20,525 nt of DNA, taken from Desulfobulbus sp. Its GTDB lineage: Bacteria > Desulfobacterota > Desulfobulbia > Desulfobulbales > Desulfobulbaceae. Where the stretch lies: the NCBI GenBank assembly GCA_017998195.1, contig JAGODN010000007.1, forward strand, positions 1 to 20,525. The letters run 5' to 3'. Positions 13,849 through 20,525 of the stretch are shown piece by piece. Below the pieces are notes generated by a model, which worked only from the letters and a program-made list of their open reading frames with translations, ran no database searches and was not told the DNA's origin. The translations under genes were made by a program, and so were the position numbers. Within the stretch, counting starts at the first letter, position 1, and each line of letters starts with the position of its first letter.

Positions 13849-15933
13849 TCAGCGGGCTGCGGCTTCGGGTTCGAGGAAGTCGAGCTGGTGATCCGCGGGC
13901 TTCATGTCGGCACAGGGGATGATGTCGATGCGGGCGCTGTTGCGGTGTTCCAGTTCGACCAGTTCGGCCCGTTTCTTGTTGAGCAGGTACTGGGCCACGT
14001 CCAGCGGCAGGCGGCACTCCACCCGGCCGACCTTCTTGCGGGTGATGCCGGTCTGGATGCGGCGCAGGTAGTAGAGGGCCTGGGTCTCCACCGAGCGGAT
14101 CACGCCCCGGCCCTGGCAGTGGGGGCAGGTCAGGTAGCTGCCTTTCTCGATGGGCGCGCCCATCTTCTGGCGCGAGATCTGCATCAGGCCGAAGCGGGAG
14201 ATCTTGCTGATGTCCACCTTGGCCTTGTCGCGCTTCATGCTCACCTTGACTTGGCGCTCGACCTCGCGGATGTGCTTCTTGTTGCGCATGTCGATGAAGT
14301 CGACCACGATCAGCCCGCCCAGGTCGCGCAGCCGCAGCTGCCGGGCCAGTTCCGCCGCGGCCTCCATGTTGGCGAGGAAGATGGTCTCGTCGAAATCGCT
14401 GTTCTTCGAGGTCCGGCCGGAGTTGACGTCGATGGCCACCAGGGCCTCGGTGGGGTCGATGACGATCGAGCCGCCCGAGGGCAGGGTCACCTGCGGCCGG
14501 TAGATGGACTCGATCTGCTCCTCGATATTGTACTGGTTGAAGATCGGCTTGCTCGCCCGGTGCATGCGCACCTTGACCTTGCGCTGCTTGGGCGGCAGCT
14601 GCTCGATGAAGGCGTTGACATTGTCCAGCGACTCCTGTGTGTCCACCAGGATCTCCTGGATATCCGCGAAGAAATGGTCGCGCAGGAAGCGCACCACGGT
14701 ATCCTGCTCCTCGTAGACCAGGGCCGGCGCGTTCATGGTCTGGCCGCGTTTCTTGATCTCCTCCCACAGGGCGAGCAGGGTCTGCAGGTCGTTCTCCAGG
14801 GCGACGCGGGTGATCTCGGCGCTGGCGGTGCGGATGATGTAGCCGATGCCCTCGGGGATCTCGAACTCGCTCATGATCTCGCGCAGGCCGGCGCGGCGTT
14901 CCTCGCCGACGATCTTGCGCGAGATGCCGGCGCTGTCGCTGCCGGGCATGAGCACCAGGCAGCGGCCCGGCAGGCTCAGGTAGGTGGTCATGTTGGCCCC
15001 CTTGTTGCCGGTGACCTCCTTGACCACCTGCACCAGCACCTCCTGGCCCTTCTGCACCACCTCCTCGATCTTCAGTTTTTTCCACTGCTGCTGGGCGATG
15101 AGCGCCCGGCTCTTGTCGCTGACGTCCTGGCGGAAATACTCAGGGTGGATCTCGTTGAACGGCAGGAAGCCGTTGCGACCGGTGCCGATGTCCACAAAGG
15201 CCGCCTGCAGGTTGGCCTCGATGGAGACGATGCGGCCCTTGTAAATGTTGTTCTTGGTGGGCTCGCGGTCGATGGTGGTCACGTGGAAGGACTCGAGGCG
15301 ACCGTCCTCGACCAGCGCGATGCGGCATTCCTCGGGCTCCTCGGCGTTGATGAGCAGCTTGTAGGTGACCGCTTTTTTCGCCTGCTCGTCGATCTCCGGT
15401 TCCGGAACCTGGTCGTCGTCGTCGGCCTGGTCGTCCACCGGTTCCTGTGCCGCCGCCGGCACCACCGGCTCCTCGGCGGGCAGGTCGGTTCCCTCGGCCG
15501 GCGGGCTGTCGGCCCGCTTGCCCCGTTTGCGGCCGCCGCGGCGGGATTTCCGCTTGGCCCTGGCCGGCGGCTGGTCCTCCCCCGGGGTGTCGCCGGAGGC
15601 GGCCTCGTCGCTTGCGGCGGCGGTGTCGCTTGTCTCCCCTGCCGGTTCGGCCGATGCGGCAAGGGCCGGCGTGGTCTCACGGGCGGGCGGGGGCGGTGCG
15701 GCAGCGGTCTCGGTCTCGGTTGCCTGCGGCGGGTCGAGCGGCCGTCCGTCCGGTTCGGGCAGGGCGGCGGCGGCCGGCGCCTCCGCCGCCACTGAAGGTG
15801 CCGGCTGCGCCGGGGTCTCGTTTTTTTCCTCGGCCTCCGCACTCCGGCGGACACTTTTCCACCAGGCCCCGGTCTTGGCCTTGCGCGCCGGTGGATCTTT
15901 GCGTTCGTTGCTGTTCTGTTCCTCGTCGGTCAT
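13849..15933 (-). CDS. rne: Ribonuclease E/G family endoribonuclease
   Basis: 694 aa. The catalytic core runs from about 188 to 680: S1 RNA-binding domain (about 228-310, YKGRIVSIEANLQAAFVDIG), RNase H-like and 5'-sensor regions, metal-binding D502 (AIDVNSGR) and D548 (VDFIDMRN), and the zinc-link C603/C606 (CPHC) for dimer pairing. It processes rRNA and decays mRNA in the cytoplasm. Unlike E. coli RNase E, the long disordered part is N-terminal: residues 1-187 are Ala/Pro/Glu-rich with one basic patch (AKRKSRRGGRKRGKR, 126-140), probably an RNA or protein contact. There is almost no C-terminal extension, so no E. coli style degradosome scaffold. AAGGAAA lies just before the ATG at 15933. The gene follows the radical SAM gene by 57 nt on the same strand. 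Confidence 0.94.
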   Translation of the reverse strand: MTDEEQNSNERKDPPARKAKTGAWWKSVRRSAEAEEKNETPAQPAPSVAAEAPAAAALPEPDGRPLDPPQATETETAAAPPPPARETTPALAASAEPAGETSDTAAASDEAASGDTPGEDQPPARAKRKSRRGGRKRGKRADSPPAEGTDLPAEEPVVPAAAQEPVDDQADDDDQVPEPEIDEQAKKAVTYKLLINAEEPEECRIALVEDGRLESFHVTTIDREPTKNNIYKGRIVSIEANLQAAFVDIGTGRNGFLPFNEIHPEYFRQDVSDKSRALIAQQQWKKLKIEEVVQKGQEVLVQVVKEVTGNKGANMTTYLSLPGRCLVLMPGSDSAGISRKIVGEERRAGLREIMSEFEIPEGIGYIIRTASAEITRVALENDLQTLLALWEEIKKRGQTMNAPALVYEEQDTVVRFLRDHFFADIQEILVDTQESLDNVNAFIEQLPPKQRKVKVRMHRASKPIFNQYNIEEQIESIYRPQVTLPSGGSIVIDPTEALVAIDVNSGRTSKNSDFDETIFLANMEAAAELARQLRLRDLGGLIVVDFIDMRNKKHIREVERQVKVSMKRDKAKVDISKISRFGLMQISRQKMGAPIEKGSYLTCPHCQGRGVIRSVETQALYYLRRIQTGITRKKVGRVECRLPLDVAQYLLNKKRAELVELEHRNSARIDIIPCADMKPADHQLDFLEPEAAAR

Positions 15934-15990
15934 GGTGTTTCCTTGGGTGAATGTTCCGAGCAGCTTGACCCGATCGCCCCGTGCAGGGTG

Positions 15991-16962
15991 TCAGTGATAA
16001 AACCGGTCCTCTGCGTGGCTGACAATCCGCAGGGTGCCCGATGTCACGAGCGATCTGAGCAGCTGCTCAACTTTTTCCGCGCCTCCCAGCTGGAAGACGC
16101 GGTCGATATCGGCGGCGGTGCAGGGCCGCCGCCTGACCATCTGGATGATTGCCTGCCGCAGGCTCGCCGGTGAGGCGTCCGCTGCGGCAGAGGCGGTCGT
16201 GGCCCGTGCGCGGTCGGTGGAACCGGCACCGGGCGAGGGCAGGTCGACCGGCACGGCCAGGGCATCGCGGAAGGTGCGGGCGATCTCCGCCAGCCTGGCC
16301 TCGGGCACCGGGCGGGCGCCGGGATCGGCCGGCGGGCGGACCACGGTGTTGAGCTGCAGCCGGTCGAGCCGCAGGGTGGCGAGAACCGGCTGCAGGGCGT
16401 CGATGTCCGCGTCGGTATCGTTCAGGTCGCGGACAAGGAGAATCTCGAGCCACAGGCGGCCGTGATACTCATGGGAAAAACGGTGCAGCCCGGCGATCAC
16501 CGCCTCGAGGTCCAGGCCCGGGGCGGGCCGGTCCACCCGGCGGAAACTGTCCGCCCGCGCCGCGTCCAGTGACGGCACGACGATGTCGGCCAGCTGCAGG
16601 GCCTGGCGGACCTCGTCGTCCACCAAGGTGGTGCCGTTGGTGAGCACGGCCACCGGCTTGTCGGTGCAGCGCTTGATATGGCGGAGGATGGTGTTGAATT
16701 CGAGGTGCAGGGTCGGCTCGCCCTTGGCGGTGACGGTGAGTACGTCCACCGCTGCCAAACGGTCCGGATCGGCGCAGAAAGTGGTGATCTCCTCGAGGAT
16801 CTCCCGGGTGGGCGTGTACAGACCGCGCCGGTTGACCAGGGCGGTGGTGGGCCCCACCTCGCAGTAGACACAGTTGAGATTGCAGATCTTTTCCCTGAAC
16901 AGGTCGATACCGAGAGAACGGCCGAGGCGCCTGGAATTCACCGGGCCGAAGAGAAAATTCAT
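15991..16962 (-). CDS. Radical SAM protein, COG0731 (TYW1-related) with C-terminal winged-helix-like tail
   Basis: 323 aa. It opens with FLFGPVNSRRLGRSLGIDLF, a hallmark of this family, followed by the cluster motif C27-x3-C31-x2-C34 (CNLNCVYC) and the SAM-binding KGEPTLH segment. The core ends near residue 235. A variable Ala/Ser-rich linker (about 238-260) leads to a C-terminal domain (about 262-323; LRQAIIQMVRRRPCTAADID, then EQLLRSLVTSGTLRIV) that looks like a small winged helix. Bacterial members are distant relatives of the archaeal wyosine-tRNA enzyme, but their substrate is not established. No clear Shine-Dalgarno precedes the ATG at 16962. It probably leads an operon with RNase E/G, which would fit an RNA-modification role, though only from context. 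Confidence 0.85.
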   Translation of the reverse strand: MNFLFGPVNSRRLGRSLGIDLFREKICNLNCVYCEVGPTTALVNRRGLYTPTREILEEITTFCADPDRLAAVDVLTVTAKGEPTLHLEFNTILRHIKRCTDKPVAVLTNGTTLVDDEVRQALQLADIVVPSLDAARADSFRRVDRPAPGLDLEAVIAGLHRFSHEYHGRLWLEILLVRDLNDTDADIDALQPVLATLRLDRLQLNTVVRPPADPGARPVPEARLAEIARTFRDALAVPVDLPSPGAGSTDRARATTASAAADASPASLRQAIIQMVRRRPCTAADIDRVFQLGGAEKVEQLLRSLVTSGTLRIVSHAEDRFYH

Positions 16963-17114
16963 ACCGTACTGCCGGGGGGTGATGCCGCGATGGCGGGCAG
17001 GAAGATGGGGTTCGGCTCTAAGCCATGGAAAATCAACTTATTAGGCGTTATTTCCGACTGGCGATACTTAAACCAATTTATGAGCCTACGCAAGGTAAAT
17101 CTTTGACTTTTCGC

Positions 17115-17143
17115 TTGACACAACAGGAGCGCCCACGTACATT
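17115..17143 (+). promoter_or_regulatory. Sigma-70 promoter of lptD
   Basis: Consensus TTGACA (17115-17120), 17-nt spacer, TACATT (17138-17143), matching 4 of 6 -10 positions. It predicts a leader of about 135-140 nt. Confidence 0.6.
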
Positions 17144-17272
17144 CGGAACCGTTACTTGTAATTGTTTTCCTTATTGTTTTTGTATCAGGAAAGGCTTGTC
17201 CGCGCGCCGTTTCGCCCCTGCATCCGCAGGGCCAGCGGGAGTTGGCGCCCCTTCCCTGATGAGACCACGCAC

Positions 17273-17278
17273 AAGGAG
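17273..17278 (+). promoter_or_regulatory. Ribosome binding site deciding the lptD GTG start
   Basis: AAGGAG, 9 nt before GTG 17288. It supports GTG rather than the upstream in-frame ATG at 17162, which would put a long non-signal segment before the signal peptide. Confidence 0.75.
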
Positions 17279-17287
17279 CAGATCGAG

Positions 17288-19600
17288 GTGAAGCAGACAA
17301 CCCCACCCTCACCGATCCTTCCCGTTTTCTTCCTCTTCTTTTCGCTGCTGCTGCCCGCGGGCAACCTGACGGCCGCCTCGGTGGATGCCCGGCAGTGGGA
17401 GATCACCGCGGACAAGATCACCCGGTACGAGGACCCGGCGAGCGTCATCGCCGAGGGCAACGTCATCCTCGAGAAAAAGGAATCCGTCACCCGGGTCAAG
17501 AAAGACGCCGAGGACGCCCGCTGGGGCGGACTCCTCGGCGAGTCGGAGGAGACGGCCGACAAACCGGAGGAAACCGTCACCGAGACCAAAACCGTGACCA
17601 GCATCAAGGCCGACTGGCTGGCCTATGACGTGGAACTCGGCCGGGTGAAGGCGCGCGGCAACCTGCTCATCGACCTCGGCACGGACGAGTTGAGCGCCGA
17701 GTCGGGCAGCATCGACCTGAAGGAGGCGACCGGCACCTTCGAGAACGCCACCATCATCCGACAGGAAAAGAGTATGCATCTCGAGGGGCGGGTGATCGAG
17801 AAGACCGGCGAACTCACCTACCACATCGAGGACGGCTGGATCATCACCTGCAAGCTCAAGTCTGGCGAAACCCCGCCCTGGAGCTTCGGCGCCGCGGATA
17901 CGGAGATCACCGACGGCGGCTACGCCTTCCTCAAGCACGCCACCTTCCGCATCAAGGACGTGCCGGTCCTCTACTCGCCGGTCATGATCCTGCCCGCCAA
18001 GCGGACCCGGCAGACCGGCTTCCTCTTCCCCAACCTGTACTTTTCCAGCCGCGACGGCTTCAACTTCGAGACACCGTTTTTCATCAACCTCTCGCCCAGC
18101 GCCGACCTCACCCTCTTTCCGCGCTATTTCACCGACCGCGGCCTCATGGCCGGCGCCGAGTTCCGCTACGCGCTCGAGGAGGACAGCAAGGGCATGTTCC
18201 TGGCCCACTACCTCGACGACGACCTCTCCGACCCGGAGGCCGAGCCCGACTACTACAGTGACGGCAAATTCACCCACTCCAACCAGGAACGCTACTGGGT
18301 CCGCGGCAAGGCCGACCAGAACGTCGGCGAGTGGATCACCCGCCTGGACGTGGACGTGGTCTCGGATCTCGATTACCTGCGCGAGTTCAACACCGGTTCC
18401 ACCGCCATCTCCGCCAACCAGAACAGGTATCTCGACGGTTTCGGCCGCGGTTTCCAGGAAAAAACCGACAAGTACCGGAACAACACCCTGGGGTTCCTGC
18501 GCGCCTGGGAGAACGGCACCACCCTGCAGGGCGAGTTCCTCGCGGTCAACGACGTGAGCGAAAAGGACTACACCGCGGACGACCCGTCGGTGGCCTGGCA
18601 GTTGCCGTCCCTGACCTACTCGGGCCTGCTGCCCATCTCCGACGAGGGCGGGGCGGACTTTGCCTGGGACGCCAACTACGTCAACTTCTGGCGCAACGAT
18701 GGCGTGGACGCGCAGCGGGTCGACCTGTTCCCGGTGGTGTCCACGGCCGTTCCCCTCAGCCCCTACCTGGAAACCACGGTCAAGGGCGGGGTCCGCGACA
18801 CCGCCTACGTGATCAACGACAACGGCGCCTCCGAGTGGGAGGACACCAGCTCGGAGAACCGGTTCCTCTACAACCTGGGCGGCGAGGTGGGCACCACCTT
18901 CATGCGCGACTTCGGCTTCAAAGGTGACGAGATCAACTCCTGGAGCCACATGCTCCGGCCGTACGTGGCCTACGAGTACACCGACATCCCGGACGATGTC
19001 AAACTGCCCCAGTTCGACACCATCGACGCCCTGGAGGATGAAAACATCATCTTTTACGGCCTGAACAACTTCTTCAAGGTCTACGGTGAACGCGGCGGTC
19101 GTGAATTCGACCGGGACTACGCCTTTGTCAAGTTCAAGCAGGGCTACGATCTGCGCAACGAGATGAGCGATGAGCCGTTCATCCCGCTGGAGATGGAATC
19201 CGGTTTCTACCCGGTGCGCAATTTCCGCCTGAAGTACACGAACCAGACCGACATGTACGGCGACGGCCTGTTCTACCACGCGGTGGAAACCGATTACTTC
19301 AGCAGCCGCGGCGACCAACTGGGCCTCGACTACCGTTACGATTCGGTCAAGGACATCAATTCCATCAGCGGCTCCATCTGGTACCTGCTGCCCTACAACT
19401 TCGCCGCCGGCTACAGCCTGGAGCGCGCCATCGAGACCGAGGTGACCATCGAGGAGAAGATCCGGCTCATCTACCAGCCGGCCTGCTGGTCGGTGGAGCT
19501 GTCGTCCAACTACACCCCGGACGACCAGATCTTCATGGTCACCTTCCGCCTGGCCAATATCGGCTCACCCTTCGGCCTCGATCTGCCCGGCGGCAACTGA
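17288..19600 (+). CDS. lptD: LPS-assembly outer membrane protein LptD
   Basis: 770 aa from GTG 17288, near the family length. An N-terminal signal peptide is clear (ILPVFFLFFSLLLPAGNLTAAS). The periplasmic LptA/OstA-like jellyroll follows (about 35-190; ITADKITRYEDPASVIAEGN, then SIDLKEATGTFENATI). The rest is an outer-membrane beta-barrel: RQTGFLFPNLYFSSRDGFNF near the plug/barrel junction, alternating aromatic strands, and a family-typical end (PACWSVELSSNY to FRLANIGSPFGLDLPGG). LptD inserts lipopolysaccharide into the outer leaflet with the lipoprotein LptE, which is not in the window. The acidic insertion at about 75-100 (KDAEDARWGGLLGESEETAD) is unusual and may be a loop. Few Cys are present, so the disulfide scheme of E. 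coli LptD probably does not apply. Confidence 0.93.
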   Translation: MKQTTPPSPILPVFFLFFSLLLPAGNLTAASVDARQWEITADKITRYEDPASVIAEGNVILEKKESVTRVKKDAEDARWGGLLGESEETADKPEETVTETKTVTSIKADWLAYDVELGRVKARGNLLIDLGTDELSAESGSIDLKEATGTFENATIIRQEKSMHLEGRVIEKTGELTYHIEDGWIITCKLKSGETPPWSFGAADTEITDGGYAFLKHATFRIKDVPVLYSPVMILPAKRTRQTGFLFPNLYFSSRDGFNFETPFFINLSPSADLTLFPRYFTDRGLMAGAEFRYALEEDSKGMFLAHYLDDDLSDPEAEPDYYSDGKFTHSNQERYWVRGKADQNVGEWITRLDVDVVSDLDYLREFNTGSTAISANQNRYLDGFGRGFQEKTDKYRNNTLGFLRAWENGTTLQGEFLAVNDVSEKDYTADDPSVAWQLPSLTYSGLLPISDEGGADFAWDANYVNFWRNDGVDAQRVDLFPVVSTAVPLSPYLETTVKGGVRDTAYVINDNGASEWEDTSSENRFLYNLGGEVGTTFMRDFGFKGDEINSWSHMLRPYVAYEYTDIPDDVKLPQFDTIDALEDENIIFYGLNNFFKVYGERGGREFDRDYAFVKFKQGYDLRNEMSDEPFIPLEMESGFYPVRNFRLKYTNQTDMYGDGLFYHAVETDYFSSRGDQLGLDYRYDSVKDINSISGSIWYLLPYNFAAGYSLERAIETEVTIEEKIRLIYQPACWSVELSSNYTPDDQIFMVTFRLANIGSPFGLDLPGGN

Positions 19601-19636
19601 CCGCCGGCTGTCAGCAGGATCCGGACCGCATCGCCC

Positions 19637-20525
19637 ATGGGCAGCATCGACGTGTTCAATGGCGATGCGGACGGCATCTGCGCCCTGCACCAGCTCCGCC
19701 TGCACGAGCCCCGGCCCGGGGCGCAACTGGTCACCGGGGTCAAACGCGACATCCGCCTGCTCGGAAAGGTGCAGGACGCGGTCGGCTGCCGGCTGACCGT
19801 GCTCGACATTTCCCTGGATGCCAACCGTCCCGAACTGGAGCGGCTGCTGGCCGTTGGCAACACCGTCCTGTACGCCGACCATCACTACAGCGGCGAGCTG
19901 CCCGATTCCGGGGCGCTGACCCTGCACATCGATCCCGCCCCGCACACCTGCACCAGCCTGATCGTTGACCGCCTGCTCGCCGGCCGGTACCGTCCCTGGG
20001 CGCTCGTCGGCGCCTACGGCGACAATCTCGACGAGACGGCCGCAGCCCTGGCCGAGACAAGCGGCCTGGACGCCGAAGAGGCAGCCCTCCTGCGCGAACT
20101 CGGCCACCTGCTCAACTACAACGGCTACGGCAGCTCCGAGGCCGACCTGCACGTGCATCCCGCCGACCTGTACCGCGAGGTGCACCGCTTTGTCGACCCG
20201 TTCGAGTTCGCCCTCCAGTCCGACCTGCTCGCCGGACTCCGCGCCGGCCATGACCGGGACATGGCCAGGGCAGAGGCACTGACGCCCCGCTGGTCCTTTT
20301 CCGCTGGCCAGGTGTACCTGTTGCCGGCTGCCAGCTGGGCCAGGCGGGTGGTGGGGGTGTTCGCCAACCGTGTTGCCCGCCGGGAGCCGGACCTGGCCCA
20401 TGCCACCCTCATCACCAACACGGACGGCTCCCTCCTGGTCAGCGTCCGTGCCCCCCTGGACCACCCCCGGGGCGCGGACAGCCTTTGCCGCCAGTTTGCC
20501 CCGGCCGCTGGACGGGCCCCGGCCG
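19637..20525 (+). CDS. DHH-family phosphoesterase, 5' part
   Basis: The frame stays open to the right edge (296 residues visible). The N-terminus has the DHH-family metal-binding motif FNGDADG (D10 and D12), then D57 (TVLDISLD) and the name-giving D81-H82-H83 (YADHHYSG). A possible fourth metal ligand is in GAYGDNLDE. Toward the edge, LLVSVRAP and HPRGADSLCRQF resemble the DHHA1 substrate-binding part. Members include RecJ-like exonucleases and NrnA-type nano-RNA or cyclic-dinucleotide phosphodiesterases; this divergent type cannot be placed. ATG 19637 is the first start after the lptD stop, 36 nt downstream, with only a weak upstream GGA, so translation may be coupled to lptD. Confidence 0.85.
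   Translation, partial: MGSIDVFNGDADGICALHQLRLHEPRPGAQLVTGVKRDIRLLGKVQDAVGCRLTVLDISLDANRPELERLLAVGNTVLYADHHYSGELPDSGALTLHIDPAPHTCTSLIVDRLLAGRYRPWALVGAYGDNLDETAAALAETSGLDAEEAALLRELGHLLNYNGYGSSEADLHVHPADLYREVHRFVDPFEFALQSDLLAGLRAGHDRDMARAEALTPRWSFSAGQVYLLPAASWARRVVGVFANRVARREPDLAHATLITNTDGSLLVSVRAPLDHPRGADSLCRQFAPAAGRAPA

Larger units (their letters stand above)
16963..17287. other. 325-nt divergent intergenic region upstream of lptD
   Basis: It is AT-rich from about 17025 to 17190 compared with its surroundings. It holds the lptD promoter and leader and must hold the promoter of the minus-strand radical SAM/RNase operon, for which I see no convincing -35/-10 pair. A small hairpin CCCTGC-ATCC-GCAGGG (17216-17231) lies in the lptD leader. 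No known riboswitch motif is recognised. Confidence 0.6.

Noticed and set aside
17256..17270. CTGATGAG resembling a hammerhead ribozyme core in the lptD leader
   Set aside because: No matching GAAA core segment or closing stems follow.
17025..17291. 88-codon open frame before lptD
   Set aside because: No ribosome site, it spans the lptD promoter and ends at the lptD start; no recognisable protein features.
17309..19318. 669-codon open frame antisense to lptD
   Set aside because: Same GC artefact. lptD has a signal peptide, ribosome site and family motifs; the antisense frame has none.

Overview
The window looks like a piece of a GC-rich chromosome from an anaerobic Gram-negative bacterium, most likely a Desulfobacterota (sulfate-reducer type) relative. 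Supporting signs are an lptD outer-membrane gene, a methanogen/sulfate-reducer style homocysteine-synthesis operon, an AmrS-type radical SAM enzyme, and response regulators with domains common in that group. This assignment is inferred from gene content; there is no rRNA in the window.

Layout. (1) 2-1818, + strand: the end of a COG1900/DUF39 homocysteine-biosynthesis gene, a NIL-domain 2x[4Fe-4S] ferredoxin and a UPF0280 (COG2122) gene, an operon matching the sulfide-to-homocysteine route known in methanogens. (2) 1893-3356, - strand: a periplasmic DegP/HtrA protease. (3) 3551-7770, + strand: a REC-PAS-LuxR regulator, an unknown 120-aa protein, AmrS, a second response regulator whose receiver domain closely resembles the first and which ends in a Cys/His-rich module, and a universal stress protein closed by a strong intrinsic terminator (7815-7851). 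(4) 7865-13764: the accessory region. Two - strand reading frames lie in one frame and are separated by a single TAG codon: a peptidoglycan-binding/GH19 glycosidase part, then a papain-like peptidase/alpha-beta hydrolase part. Divergent from them, on the + strand, are a metacaspase-like peptidase and a trypsin-like peptidase fused to a DNA/RNA non-specific endonuclease. (5) 13849-16962, - strand: a COG0731-like radical SAM protein followed by RNase E/G. (6) 17288-end, + strand: lptD, then a DHH-family phosphoesterase cut by the window edge.

The most interesting part is region 4. It concentrates five hydrolytic activities (cell-wall glycosidase, papain-like, caspase-like and trypsin-like peptidases, nuclease) plus an alpha/beta hydrolase, and none of its proteins has a visible export signal. 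It looks like a lytic or cell-suicide effector cassette controlled from one divergent promoter region. The TAG replaces what should be the conserved Gln of the papain active-site motif (D-Q-G-x-E-G-A-C), and the presumed catalytic Cys lies between the stop and the first usable downstream start. An active peptidase would therefore need stop-codon readthrough; otherwise this is a nonsense allele or a sequence error. The remaining regions look like ordinary core genes.
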